From: HXMU1420-13 sp965229525
Lineage (GTDB): Bacteria > Bacteroidota > Rhodothermia > Balneolales > Balneolaceae
Reading direction: 5' to 3'
Assembly (NCBI GenBank): GCA_965229525.1
Contig: OZ245886.1
Coordinates: 2,542,001 to 2,606,000 of the forward strand
DNA length: 64,000 bases
Positions 34,625 to 44,989 of the stretch are shown piece by piece. Below the pieces are notes generated by a model. That model had not been told where the DNA came from and did not search any database. It saw only the letters and a program-made list of their open reading frames with translations. Both the position numbers and the translations under genes were made by a program. Position 1 is the stretch's first letter; each line of letters opens with the position of its first letter.

Positions 34625-36304
34625 TTGAAAAAAATTGGATTTATGAAATTTACTAAAACCCTATTCGTGTTGGCTTCTGTACTTATGTTTACAGCCCAGT
34701 GCGAATTTGTAAACGATGATCATTTAGAAAGTCCGAATGCACTTCCGCCTTCAGCGGTAGATCCGGATTTCTTATTGAACCAGATTCAGATTGAAGCACG
34801 TAATGTATATCGTGATGCTGCTGAAGATGGTGGAGAAATTGCCCGTATGTGGTACATGTTTGGTGATACGTATGCAAATGCATTCTCTCCAAACTCTTTT
34901 GACGACACATACGACGACGCATACTCAGATCAGTTCAAGGATACAGAAAACTTATTAGCTATTACTGATGCTAATGGTTTCCTAATTCACTCTGGTATGG
35001 CCAAAATCTTACAAGGTATGACTCTAATTACTCTTGTAGATATGTTTGGTAATGTGCCTTGGAGTGAAGCACTTGACGCAACTAACTTCAACCCAGGTCT
35101 AGACAATGGACAAGACGTTTACGCAGCAGCAATCGCACTTTTAGATGCAGGTATTGCTGATTTAGCAGCTGGTGAAGCAGCTTCTGCTCCTGTACCAGAA
35201 AACGACTTCTACTACCCTGGTGAAGATGATCTTGATGATAAAGTTGAAGCATGGACTAGAGCAGCTAATACAATCAAGCTTAAAGCTCATTTAAATACAG
35301 GTAACACAGCTGCAGTTGATGCTCTTATTGCCGATGCAACTAACTCATTAATCGTGAATGAAAGTCAGGATTTCGTATTCCAATACGGAACAAATGAAGT
35401 TGATCCTGATTCTCGTCATCCAGACTACGCTGCAAACTACATTGATAATGCAGGTGCTGGAGATTACATGGCCGTTAGTTTCATGAATATGCTGTTAACT
35501 GATAAAGCGGATCCAGATCCACGTATGCGTTACTACTATAAGCGTCAGACTACTACTGACCCAACCGACATCAACGAAAACACATGTATTGCAGCTTTTG
35601 CTCCTAACCATTTCGATGGTGACGATCCATTCTGCTTACTTGGTGACGGATGGTGGGGTCGTGATCACTTGATCGATGACGGTATTCCACCAGATGGAGA
35701 TTTAAGAACTACATTCGGTGTTTACCCAGTGGGTGGATCATTTGATACAGGTGCAGGCGGTACTGCTGATCGAGGTGATGGACTAGGTGGAGAAGGTTTC
35801 GAGCCAATTCTACTATCTTCATTCACTCACTTTATGATTGCAGAAGCATCATTAAGTTCTGATCCTGCTGTCGCGAAAGCTTTCTTAGATGATGCCATTG
35901 AGTTATCATTCGAAAAAGTTGAAGATTTCGGATCTTCAGAAGCAAGCGGATCTGCATTTGCTATCGACTTAGGTGGTCTAGACACTACGTATGTTGCAGA
36001 AGTAACCGCTCGTTGGGATGCTCCAGGTGCAAACAGAATGCAAATTATTGCTCGTGAGTACTACTTCGCATTATTCCCGAATGGATATGAGGCTTGGAAC
36101 CTAATGAGAAGAACAGGTTACCCAGACCGTACTGATAACCTACAACCTGCTAGATCACCTAATCCAGGTAACTGGTACCGTTCAGTACTTTACCCAGCAA
36201 CAATGGCTGAAAGAAATGACAACATTGACCAAAAGGCTAATGCTGACATTCTTCAAGGACCATTCTGGGATCCAGATAAAGGAAGCACTAAATTTAATTT
36301 CTAA
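34625..36304 (+). CDS. SusD/RagB-type outer-membrane lipoprotein
   Basis: A 559-residue lipoprotein with an N-terminal signal segment and a candidate lipidated Cys (FTAQCEF; Gln before Cys is unusual). The helical SusD core contains the TPR-like segment (LLNQIQIEARNVY, AKILQGMTLITLVDMFGNVPWSEAL) and the C-terminal signature region (FALFPNGYEAWNLMRRTGYP). It caps the SusC-like barrel and captures the ligand at the surface. The first possible codon is TTG at 34625; an ATG at 34643 gives an equally good signal peptide. No glycan-degrading enzymes flank the pair, so the substrate is unknown. Confidence 0.92.
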   Translation: MKKIGFMKFTKTLFVLASVLMFTAQCEFVNDDHLESPNALPPSAVDPDFLLNQIQIEARNVYRDAAEDGGEIARMWYMFGDTYANAFSPNSFDDTYDDAYSDQFKDTENLLAITDANGFLIHSGMAKILQGMTLITLVDMFGNVPWSEALDATNFNPGLDNGQDVYAAAIALLDAGIADLAAGEAASAPVPENDFYYPGEDDLDDKVEAWTRAANTIKLKAHLNTGNTAAVDALIADATNSLIVNESQDFVFQYGTNEVDPDSRHPDYAANYIDNAGAGDYMAVSFMNMLLTDKADPDPRMRYYYKRQTTTDPTDINENTCIAAFAPNHFDGDDPFCLLGDGWWGRDHLIDDGIPPDGDLRTTFGVYPVGGSFDTGAGGTADRGDGLGGEGFEPILLSSFTHFMIAEASLSSDPAVAKAFLDDAIELSFEKVEDFGSSEASGSAFAIDLGGLDTTYVAEVTARWDAPGANRMQIIAREYYFALFPNGYEAWNLMRRTGYPDRTDNLQPARSPNPGNWYRSVLYPATMAERNDNIDQKANADILQGPFWDPDKGSTKFNF

Positions 36305-36321
36305 AAATCAGGATAATCGAA

Positions 36322-37359
36322 ATGAGAAAGTTTAATTATTTAATCGCTTCGCTGTTGATTGTTACTACGGCGATTTCGTGTGATGCTCTTGTTGGTGATC
36401 CTGAGCTGCCAATACCTTTGGCGGAGACTCTAGATAACACAGGTGCATTCTTAAGAGTACTATCTGTAGAATCTGCAGGTTTTGATGTTGCTGACCTTAG
36501 TACTGCGTCTTACGCATTTACTGGTGAGCTACAAGACATTAACAATGGTAATGATGTTGAAAGAGTTGATTTCTTCGTTGCATATCAGCCAACTGACAGA
36601 ACTCAACCACGTGTTGAAGAGCCAACTAACCCAATCGCTACTTATACTGCAAGCCAGTTTTCTGTACGTGAGGCAAGTGGGCTACCAAGCACATCGTTTT
36701 CATTAACACTTAATGACATTCTAGCTTACTTAAATTTAAATCTTACAGATTTATCTCTAGGTGATGTTATGGAAATTCGTTGGGTACTTGTAACTAAAGA
36801 TGGTACTGAGTACACAAATACAGATGCTAGCCCTGCTGTAACTGGTGGTTTTTATGTATCGCCATACTTTGCACGTGCTTCTGTAGTACAAGGTATTCCT
36901 ACTACCATTTTTGTTGGAGACTATACCATTACTCAAAATGGACCAGGCTCTGTATTTGGTGGTAACATTTTTGGTGATGCTGGCGCAGATGCTGATGGTG
37001 TAACTACAATTACACTTGAAGTTGATCCTTCAAACACACTAAACGGTCGAATTGCACGTGATGTTTGTTATCTACCTGTATTTGGATGTTTCGGAAGTGA
37101 TATTCCATTTACTTTCTTTAGAAAGCAAGATTTCAATGCATTCACAGCTGTAGACAACTGGGTATCGCTCTCAGGTACAGTTGATCTTGGCCTAAGTTGT
37201 GGTGGGCCTGGTTTATTCTTCGGTTCTGTTCCTGATGAAGCAGTTTCAGATTTCGATGTTGACGATGATTCATCATTCAACTTCACTATGACAGATAACA
37301 GAAATGCTGGATGCGGTGGTAGTCCAGTTGATGTTAACTTCTCTGCAGTGAAAAACTAA
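36322..37359 (+). CDS. Hypothetical lipoprotein in the SusC/SusD operon
   Basis: A 345-residue protein with a lipoprotein signal peptide (TTAISCDALVG, Cys about residue 20). The rest is strand-rich, with Ig-like or beta-sandwich character and several Cys near the C-terminus (CYLPVFGCFG, CGGPG, GCGG) that may form disulphides. It starts 17 bp after the SusD gene and is followed by a strong terminator, so it closes the operon. By position it may be an accessory surface ligand-binding protein like SusE/SusF, but sequence similarity was not recognised. Confidence 0.75.
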   Translation: MRKFNYLIASLLIVTTAISCDALVGDPELPIPLAETLDNTGAFLRVLSVESAGFDVADLSTASYAFTGELQDINNGNDVERVDFFVAYQPTDRTQPRVEEPTNPIATYTASQFSVREASGLPSTSFSLTLNDILAYLNLNLTDLSLGDVMEIRWVLVTKDGTEYTNTDASPAVTGGFYVSPYFARASVVQGIPTTIFVGDYTITQNGPGSVFGGNIFGDAGADADGVTTITLEVDPSNTLNGRIARDVCYLPVFGCFGSDIPFTFFRKQDFNAFTAVDNWVSLSGTVDLGLSCGGPGLFFGSVPDEAVSDFDVDDDSSFNFTMTDNRNAGCGGSPVDVNFSAVKN

Positions 37360-37383
37360 TTGAGATAAATTCTCAATCAATCA

Positions 37384-37414
37384 AAGCCTGTGTACTTGTA
37401 CACAGGCTTTTTTT
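37384..37414 (+). terminator. Rho-independent terminator of the SusC/SusD operon
   Basis: Perfect 12-bp stem AAGCCTGTGTAC/GTACACAGGCTT followed by a T7 tract, 25 bp after the stop of the third gene. Confidence 0.92.
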
Positions 37415-37706
37415 ATGTTCATATGTGAATTAGTATTACATGTTGACCATCATCAGAAAAACACTACAATTCATTAATCACTGTCGACACATACTTTAGT
37501 TAAACAATATCCATTTAGATAAGAATTAGATACTCGTTAACAATACAAGTGTATTAGTGTCTTTTTGTTGAATAATGAGATATTTAGAGGATTCCAAAGG
37601 AGAAGCAGCTACGGAACAATGTGATTAATCCATTAAATTATATCCAAAGTAAAGGATTACTCTTGATGATTTATTTATTAGATCTAAAGGTGAGTTAAAA
37701 TATCAA
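37415..37706. other. Intergenic region without recognised features
   Basis: A 292-bp AT-rich gap between the SusC/D operon terminator and the convergent GWxTD gene. I see no gene, repeat or RNA in it. Confidence 0.5.
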
Positions 37707-39122
37707 CTATAAATTGTCCGTAAGGATTTGCCCACTTAACCATATTGATCTCTGTCTATATTCTACGCTAAAGTAATCCGGATTTCTTCTTAGTAGATAA
37801 TGATCAAAAGGGAAGTAATTACTTCGTGCTCTGGGTAAATAGAAAAAGAAATTGGTATAGAAATCTGAAGGGGTATACGAGTAAGACCAACTCATTTCTC
37901 TTAATCGTTCTTCCACATACCAGGGGTGCCCAAAAAGTATATATAGCTTTCCCTGATCCGTTTTCCAGCCTTCTTTAAAGTTTGAAAATAGCTTATTAGC
38001 TTGTTCTACTCGGTCATAATATTTCTGAATAACCTCTCTTGCGATATTAGGATTTCCAATATTCTCGAGCCAAAACCGATCAATTTCTTGCTTGATTTCA
38101 CTATCATCATTGAGAGCCATAAGAGATTTGTACTCTTTATCATTCATTAGATAGGCAAGTGGAGCTGCAAGTTCTTGTACACTAGAAATAGCCGGATAGT
38201 TCTCAGACTTAATACTGAAATCTCGAGCCTGCTGAATTTCATCACCTTTATTATTGGTTGTAGTTACCACAAATCTGTAGTTCCCTCTTTGTAACTGCGG
38301 ATATGTAAACTCTATATATACACTACCTGGTTGAGTTAATCGGCGAGTACTAGTTGCGATTACATCTCTCTCTCGATAATCGACTCCTCGAGAACCTATG
38401 GTTGAGGGCAAATAATTTCTGTAACTCATGGGTATTGATGGCAATGTATCAGAATCGAATCTAAATAATTGTGCTGATACAACTATTGGATCTCTTGAGT
38501 CATTATTAGTTGCCTGAAACTCAAATCTAAGGCTATCCATCTTGCCTGGTACATCATACGTAGATATTGGGAAAAATCGTTGGTTCAGCGCCTCATTATC
38601 TTTAGCAAGTAATAAAATACTAGTTAGATTGATTTCTGGCTTTTCAGGATCGGGAATATAAGTTTTAGTGCCTAGAGTGATGTCTTTAAGTGAATTCTGA
38701 TCAGTTACTGTCACAAAGATTTCATATTCACCCGGAACAACCTGAAAGACTTTTTCAAGGTGATAGCTATCCAATCCAATTGCTTCTGCATCATTATTAT
38801 AAACAACTTCAAATGTATCACTGAACGTTTGTAAAGCACTTGTTTGGGTATTGAAGACTTTAATTTCGTAGAGCACTTCTGCTACTCTTTGATTGTCGCC
38901 ATTATTCTTATAAACTAAGGAACTAAAAATTAACTCAGTTGAAGTAGTAATAAGTGGTATATCATCATCAGTAATAATTCCAATTGCAGAAAGCCTGATC
39001 TCCGGAAATCCAGTCCTGAAAGTATATCCATTCCCTCGTTCTACATTTAAATTCGAAGTACTACATCCTGCTGAAAAAATTACAGAGAATAATATTAGGG
39101 AGAGAAGGAGATTTTTAATCAT
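37707..39122 (-). CDS. GWxTD-domain lipoprotein (downstream paralogue)
   Basis: A 471-residue lipoprotein with signal peptide and lipobox FSAGC (about residue 20). Two beta-sandwich-like repeats follow. The GWxTD domain sits near the C-terminus with FKEGWKTDQGKLYILFG. This domain is typical of Balneolota, Chlorobiota-related and similar lineages; its function is unknown. I start at 39122, which has AAAGGT at a good distance; an in-frame ATG at 39140 lacks one. It lies 76 bp after a close paralogue (39199-40653) and the two probably arose by tandem duplication. Confidence 0.85.
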   Translation of the reverse strand: MIKNLLLSLILFSVIFSAGCSTSNLNVERGNGYTFRTGFPEIRLSAIGIITDDDIPLITTSTELIFSSLVYKNNGDNQRVAEVLYEIKVFNTQTSALQTFSDTFEVVYNNDAEAIGLDSYHLEKVFQVVPGEYEIFVTVTDQNSLKDITLGTKTYIPDPEKPEINLTSILLLAKDNEALNQRFFPISTYDVPGKMDSLRFEFQATNNDSRDPIVVSAQLFRFDSDTLPSIPMSYRNYLPSTIGSRGVDYRERDVIATSTRRLTQPGSVYIEFTYPQLQRGNYRFVVTTTNNKGDEIQQARDFSIKSENYPAISSVQELAAPLAYLMNDKEYKSLMALNDDSEIKQEIDRFWLENIGNPNIAREVIQKYYDRVEQANKLFSNFKEGWKTDQGKLYILFGHPWYVEERLREMSWSYSYTPSDFYTNFFFYLPRARSNYFPFDHYLLRRNPDYFSVEYRQRSIWLSGQILTDNL

Positions 39123-39198
39123 AGCCGCGACCTTTAACATAATTACTAATAACTAAAGGGATGATTAATTATTACAATTAAAAACATACTTACTCATT

Positions 39199-40653
39199 CT
39201 ATAAATTATCTCTCAAAATATCACCTGAAAGCCAATCCTGTATTTGCTGATATTGAACACTGAAATATTGTTGATTGCGCTGTAGCAGATAATTATCAAA
39301 CGGATAAAATTTACTTTTAACTTTTGGGTTGCGAAATAAGAAATTTGTTTCTGGGTCGTATAAATTGGTTGAATAGGACCAAACCATATCATTAATCGAA
39401 GTGCTAACATAGCGTGGTGGACCGAATAAAATGTACATCATTCCAAAATCTGTTTTCCAGCCTTCTTTAAAATTGGAAAATTGCTTATTTGCTTCTTCAA
39501 CACGCTCATAAAAAAGCTCGATAACATTCTGAGCTACTCGTTCATTCTTTATATTATTAAGCCAAAATCTGTCAATGGCTCGTTTCATTTCAACAGGATC
39601 GTTTATGGTCATTAATTCCTCATGATCGCCCTTATCCATCAAATAAATTAGTGGAGCAGCTAATTCGAACGGTGTTCTTAAAGTGGGGTAATTTTTGCTT
39701 TTTATGCTGAATTCTCTTGCACGATAAATTCTATTTTCATCATCATTTTCCTCGTCAGAATATACTTCAAAACGATAGTTTCCTCGATCCAGATTAGGGA
39801 AAATGAAGTCGATAGATACATTTCCTTTTTGAGTAATTAACCGAGTGGATGAGGCAATTTCATCATATTTTGTGTATGAAATACCAATATAGGGTAAACT
39901 TGAAGGGGTGTAATTTGGCCAACTCAATGGTCTTGCTGAACTGGTATCCGATCTGAATTTTATTAATCTGGAATTAAGAGTTAGGGGAGCATCTGTTTTG
40001 TTATTTGTAACCTGAAACGTGAATTTTATTGAATCTGCAGATTCGGATAAATCGTAAGATGTAGCGGGTTCAAAGTTGCTTTCAATGGTCTGTTTTTTTG
40101 AAAATACCCTGATATTTGTGATGTGAGATTCTTCGTCTAATGGGTCAGGAATGTAAGCTGTTGATGATCGAACGGTTTGTTTATTAGTGCTAAGATCAGA
40201 GACGAGAACATTAACTAAATAATCACCGGGCTTAGCATCGAACGAACGATTAAAAATAAATTTACTACCGTCATTTATTTTTTCTTGTGACTCTAGTTGA
40301 ATGGTAAGAGGAACCTGATAAGAATTAATTATATCAGCCCTATTATTTTGATCAATTAATTGAACTTCAAGTAATAAATTGGCCTCATATAATGAATCTA
40401 CATTCTTGAAAATCAGACTTCGATTCAACACCTCAACAGAAATGTTAATTTTAGTGCTATCTGTTTCCTCATCAATAATTCCAGCAGTACTAAAAGTTAC
40501 TTCGGGAAACCCGGGTTGATATTGATATACACCAGAGCGATCGATATCGTCGACATAATTATTAGAACACTGTACGATAAATAGGCTGAGTAACAGAAAA
40601 ACCGTACATTTAACGGCTGTTTGTATATTGCTTCTCTCTGAAGTGAAAACCAT
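39199..40653 (-). CDS. GWxTD-domain lipoprotein (upstream paralogue)
   Basis: A 484-residue lipoprotein with an N-terminal hydrophobic segment and lipobox-like LFIVQCSNN (about residue 29). It shares architecture and many motifs with the downstream gene (IPDP, STRLITQKG, RGNYRFEV, REFSIKSKNYP, FKEGWKTDFGMMYILFGPP). The GWxTD motif is intact. The two genes are same-strand and probably cotranscribed, divergent from pyruvate kinase. Surface or periplasmic location is expected; no function is known to me for the family. Confidence 0.86.
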   Translation of the reverse strand: MVFTSERSNIQTAVKCTVFLLLSLFIVQCSNNYVDDIDRSGVYQYQPGFPEVTFSTAGIIDEETDSTKINISVEVLNRSLIFKNVDSLYEANLLLEVQLIDQNNRADIINSYQVPLTIQLESQEKINDGSKFIFNRSFDAKPGDYLVNVLVSDLSTNKQTVRSSTAYIPDPLDEESHITNIRVFSKKQTIESNFEPATSYDLSESADSIKFTFQVTNNKTDAPLTLNSRLIKFRSDTSSARPLSWPNYTPSSLPYIGISYTKYDEIASSTRLITQKGNVSIDFIFPNLDRGNYRFEVYSDEENDDENRIYRAREFSIKSKNYPTLRTPFELAAPLIYLMDKGDHEELMTINDPVEMKRAIDRFWLNNIKNERVAQNVIELFYERVEEANKQFSNFKEGWKTDFGMMYILFGPPRYVSTSINDMVWSYSTNLYDPETNFLFRNPKVKSKFYPFDNYLLQRNQQYFSVQYQQIQDWLSGDILRDNL

Positions 40654-40792
40654 AGAATAATAGAGGAACTCTGTTACTTTTTTTGGCTTCTTTTTGTTAA
40701 AGATGAACTAACAATTGAAACCTTTATTGATCTATATTTAGTATATAAACATTTAATTCTTTCACTCACAAGTTAATTCAGAAGTATTTTTT

Positions 40793-42223
40793 ATGACACC
40801 AGTTCGCCGGACTAAAATTGTATGTACTATTGGCCCCAGTACAAAAGATTATGAATCTATCGTAAATCTTCTACTACATGGGATGAATGTAGCCCGAATT
40901 AATTGTTCGCACGGCACACATGAAGTTCATGCAAATAGTATCAATTTTATTAGAAAAGCAGCTCGAGAAAATAACTACAGTATTCCAGTACTAATGGATT
41001 TACAGGGACCAAAAATTCGGGTTGGTCATATGAAGGATGGGATGCAAAAACTTGAAGATGGTAGCATTATTACCATCACAGGAGAAGATATACTTGGAAC
41101 TAGTTCTCTAATACCGATAGATTATGAGAAACTTGTAGATGAAGCGGAAATTGGAAATATCATATTATTAGATGACGGTCTTCTTGAGTTTAAGGTTATT
41201 GGTAAGAATGGAAAAAATCTGGAAGCAAAAGTAATTGTTGGTGGGTATCTAAAATCAAGAAAGGGTGTAAATTTACCCAACGTAAAAATTTCAATTCCTG
41301 CATTAACAGAAAAAGACTTAATTGATCTCGAATTTGCCGTTGAACAGGATGCAGACTATGTAGCTCTTTCGTTTGTTCGTACGGCTGACGAAGTATATGA
41401 TCTTAAAAAGCGTTTGGAAGCACTTGGTAGCCTGGCTAAAGTTGTATCAAAAATTGAAAAGCCAGAAGCAATTGATAATATAGATGAAATCATTGCTGCT
41501 TCTGATGCTATTATGGTAGCACGAGGTGATTTAGGTATTGAAATTGCCAACGAGGAGGTTCCGGTAATACAGAAAATGATTATCCAGAAATGCCGAAAAA
41601 TAGGTATTCCGGTAATTACGGCCACTCAAATGCTGGATTCTATGATAAACAATCCTCGACCTACACGTGCAGAAAGTTCTGACGTTGCCAATGCTGTGCT
41701 TGATGGAACAGATGCTGTAATGTTATCTGGTGAAACAGCTGCAGGTAAATATCCCATGGATGCGGTAAATGTAATGGATAGAATATGTCGAAAAGTAGAG
41801 GAGAGAAGCCCGCATCTTTACAACAGTCTCGAGTATACTAACCCCAATGATTACGAAAAGCAGATCATCGAATCAATTTCGCATTCATGCATTTTTCTTG
41901 CAGATAATGTAGGAGCAAAAGTAATTAGTACTATTACCCACAGTGGCAGTACAGCAAGAAGAGTTGCAAAATTTCGACCTCGAGTACCAATTTTTGCATT
42001 TACTGAGTCGCAGAAGATTCGTAGACAATTAAACCTTGTATGGGGTGTTCGTTCAGTTAGGTTAGACCAACTCTTTGATACTGATCAAAGTGTTCAGTTA
42101 ATGAAAAATTATTTAAAGGATAATGGACAGGTAAAAGCAGGAGATCGTGTAGTAATAGCTACCGGCATACCTACTGCAAAGCGTGGCCATACAAATATGA
42201 TGACAGTAAGTACGATTGAGTAA
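40793..42223 (+). CDS. pyk: Pyruvate kinase
   Basis: A 476-residue glycolytic enzyme converting phosphoenolpyruvate and ADP to pyruvate and ATP. The N-terminal motif RRTKIVCTIGPST and NVARINCSHG are typical. The active-site/metal motif lies in KIEKPEAIDNIDEI, with MVARGDLGIE and the TATQMLDSM stretch of the A domain. The C-terminal allosteric domain ends HTNMMTVSTIE. Length is normal for bacterial enzymes. It is a single gene between the divergent GWxTD pair and a TPR lipoprotein 36 bp downstream. Confidence 0.97.
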   Translation: MTPVRRTKIVCTIGPSTKDYESIVNLLLHGMNVARINCSHGTHEVHANSINFIRKAARENNYSIPVLMDLQGPKIRVGHMKDGMQKLEDGSIITITGEDILGTSSLIPIDYEKLVDEAEIGNIILLDDGLLEFKVIGKNGKNLEAKVIVGGYLKSRKGVNLPNVKISIPALTEKDLIDLEFAVEQDADYVALSFVRTADEVYDLKKRLEALGSLAKVVSKIEKPEAIDNIDEIIAASDAIMVARGDLGIEIANEEVPVIQKMIIQKCRKIGIPVITATQMLDSMINNPRPTRAESSDVANAVLDGTDAVMLSGETAAGKYPMDAVNVMDRICRKVEERSPHLYNSLEYTNPNDYEKQIIESISHSCIFLADNVGAKVISTITHSGSTARRVAKFRPRVPIFAFTESQKIRRQLNLVWGVRSVRLDQLFDTDQSVQLMKNYLKDNGQVKAGDRVVIATGIPTAKRGHTNMMTVSTIE

Positions 42224-42259
42224 GATTAATCGTTGGTGGTATAAAATTTAGACTCTTGT

Positions 42260-44989
42260 ATGCGTAACCTTTGGTTATCAATAATCATAATTCTATTTAT
42301 TTCTGGCTGTGGATCATCTTTCAAGTCAAATTTTAGAGACTTTAACGCATACTACAATACCTATTATAATGCGAAGCAAAGCTATCAACGAGGGTTAAAG
42401 AAAAGCCTTGATCAAGATCGCACTTATAACACATTACAACCTATCAGAATCTATGAGACACCCAAAGGTGCCGGTGCTGGTGATTTTGAAAATGCTATAG
42501 ATAAGGGAGCAAGTGTACTCCGCAATTATGATGACACCAAATGGGTTGATAACGCTTTAGAAATTATTGGAAAATCCTACTATTTCCGGAACGAGTATTT
42601 TAATGCTATTCAAAAGTTTGATGAATTATACGTAAATGCAGATGATATTGAACTCCGCCAGCGATCTGTATACTGGAAAGGTCGTGTTTTATTAGAACTT
42701 CAGGCATATAACGAAGGGATTCAATTTTTAAATGAGGAGCTTTCATTAAACGAAGGAGAATGGAGGTCAAAACTTGAATGGCAGGTTAAGGTAGTTCTGG
42801 CCGAACATTATATAGCCAATGAAAATTGGGTGAATGCTCTAGATCTACTTAATGAAAGTGTTGGCAAAATTCCTGATAGAGCCAATAATGAGCGAGGTTT
42901 TTTTCTTATAGGGCAACTCAATGAGCAAATTGGGGACTCTGAAGCTGCCTTTGATGCCTACGACAGAGTTGGACGATATTATACCAATTACGATCTCCAA
43001 TTCGAGGCAAAAAAGAAAAAAGCAGAAGTAGCACGTGATTTAGGAGATATTGATGAAGCCATCAAAGTGTTTCGAGACATGGTGCGCGACGATAAAAACA
43101 CAGAATTTATCTCTGAGTTGAATTACGAACTTGGAAAGTCTGAACAGATAAAGGGTAATGCAGAACGCGCCCGAGATATTTATTTATCGATACTAAGAGA
43201 CCCACTCAACAAACCGAATAATGAAGTTAAAGCGCTAACATATAACGGCCTTGCAGAACTAAATCGATTTGAGTTCGATAACTTTACATTCGCTGCTGCA
43301 TATTATGATTCTTCTGCAAGATTAAATATTTCTATTGATCGACTACCGGATGACTATGATGCTAGAAATCTAGCAGATTCCTTCGGGGCTTATGCTAATT
43401 TGAAGTATCAGGTGTATGAACAAGATAGTTTACTTTGGTTAGGCTCATTATCGGAGGAAGCATTCGATTCTGTTCTTAAAGAAATTGAAGCCAAAAAACT
43501 TGCAGAGTTTGAACGATTACGTGAGGAGCAGGAAGCTAGACGAAATACGTTAGTTAATGTAGGGGCAGATAATTCTGAGATCCAAAATAATGATGCAGAA
43601 AATGGGTTTTTAAATGTTCGAAATCCAGTTCTTATTGCTGAAGCTACAGAACGATTTCAGGCAATTTGGGGGATTAGACCTCTTGTAGATAACTGGCGGG
43701 TGAATTCACTAATTATCAATGCGTTAGTTGAGGATAGTACACAAACGGGAATAAATGAGAATGCAATAGGTGAAACTACAACTACCATTGATTTAAATAT
43801 CGATTTAAGTAGAATTCCATTCACACCTAGCGATCAGGATTCTGTTAGGGACATAATAGCAAATCTAAAATACGAGTTGGGTAATTTATTTTTTCTTCAA
43901 TTGGATTTGCCTGATAGTGCCAGTTACTATTTCAGAAAAGTTGTTGAAGAGCGACCGAATAGTAGAGTGGTACCCATTACATTGTATTCTTTATCTGAGT
44001 TATATGATATCCAGGGCGATGAAACACAATCGTATTCGTTTGCAAAGCAATTAATTGATCAATATCCAAACACAGAATATGCTTACAGATTGACTTCGAA
44101 ATTCGATCTTAGTTTACCAGATGATATTACATACTCTGAGGTGAATCCGCTCGATATGTATTATGAAGTACTCAACAATCAAAATATCCCAGATGTTGTT
44201 CGGGCAGAGCAGTTGGCAGAAATTGCTACTAAATATCCAAATGAATCTTTTAGTGACAGGGCCTTATTCGAGTCAATCCAGGAGTATATCAAACTCGGTA
44301 AAACCGATTCAATTTTTGTTTCGAATTATGATTTGTGGTTCGCTGAAAACCAGCGATGGGAGATTGAAGAAACCGAATTCATATTTTTAAAAGATTCTCT
44401 GAATATGGCATTTGAGGATTCGAGTATCATTTTTAGCATCGAAGATTCACTGTTTTATGATTTAATTTCTGATTCGGTACTCACACAACCCGACTTAACC
44501 AGTATTTTTCCATATTCAGGAGAAATGTGGGATTCAACTCGCTCAAAAATTGATGTATTTGGCATTACTTTTAATAATTCTAAATATTCAAGTCAGGTGA
44601 GGACATTAAAAAGTGAATTTCAAATTCCTGTAATTTCAGTAGTTGAAACACCCGAAACAGAACAAGTAGAAGAGGCTGCACAAATAAATTCAGGGTATGT
44701 AAGTTGTTGGGATCAAGAGTTTACACTTGAAATAAGAGGTGGGGCAGATGAACTTGACGCTGCATTACAAGTCTCGCAAGAAATACAGGATGAGACAATT
44801 ACATTTCTTTTTTATGTAAATCAGCGTGGTATAATTGACGAATTTCAACTGGCTTCCGATACTCAAGACGATGCCCTGATTTCAACTTATGTTGATGCAA
44901 TTGATAAATTTATCTCATTTGAACCCGTATTAATAAACGGTGTAGCACATTCGGTAGCCTGTGAAGTAGAATTCACGATACCTAGGTAG
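42260..44989 (+). CDS. TPR-repeat lipoprotein, PorW/SprE-like
   Basis: A 909-residue lipoprotein with signal peptide and lipobox LFISGCGSS (about residue 17). The segment just after it (FRDFNAYYNTYYNAKQSYQRGLKK) is characteristic of the PorW/SprE family, which supports type IX secretion and gliding in Bacteroidota; here only 20 residues are quoted as key parts: FNAYYNTYYNA. Many TPR-like helices follow (about 90-350 and 540-700), and the last 90 residues resemble a TonB C-terminal-like region. Its stop abuts the pyrD stop on the other strand with no gap. A role in outer-membrane machinery is inferred. Confidence 0.8.
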   Translation: MRNLWLSIIIILFISGCGSSFKSNFRDFNAYYNTYYNAKQSYQRGLKKSLDQDRTYNTLQPIRIYETPKGAGAGDFENAIDKGASVLRNYDDTKWVDNALEIIGKSYYFRNEYFNAIQKFDELYVNADDIELRQRSVYWKGRVLLELQAYNEGIQFLNEELSLNEGEWRSKLEWQVKVVLAEHYIANENWVNALDLLNESVGKIPDRANNERGFFLIGQLNEQIGDSEAAFDAYDRVGRYYTNYDLQFEAKKKKAEVARDLGDIDEAIKVFRDMVRDDKNTEFISELNYELGKSEQIKGNAERARDIYLSILRDPLNKPNNEVKALTYNGLAELNRFEFDNFTFAAAYYDSSARLNISIDRLPDDYDARNLADSFGAYANLKYQVYEQDSLLWLGSLSEEAFDSVLKEIEAKKLAEFERLREEQEARRNTLVNVGADNSEIQNNDAENGFLNVRNPVLIAEATERFQAIWGIRPLVDNWRVNSLIINALVEDSTQTGINENAIGETTTTIDLNIDLSRIPFTPSDQDSVRDIIANLKYELGNLFFLQLDLPDSASYYFRKVVEERPNSRVVPITLYSLSELYDIQGDETQSYSFAKQLIDQYPNTEYAYRLTSKFDLSLPDDITYSEVNPLDMYYEVLNNQNIPDVVRAEQLAEIATKYPNESFSDRALFESIQEYIKLGKTDSIFVSNYDLWFAENQRWEIEETEFIFLKDSLNMAFEDSSIIFSIEDSLFYDLISDSVLTQPDLTSIFPYSGEMWDSTRSKIDVFGITFNNSKYSSQVRTLKSEFQIPVISVVETPETEQVEEAAQINSGYVSCWDQEFTLEIRGGADELDAALQVSQEIQDETITFLFYVNQRGIIDEFQLASDTQDDALISTYVDAIDKFISFEPVLINGVAHSVACEVEFTIPR

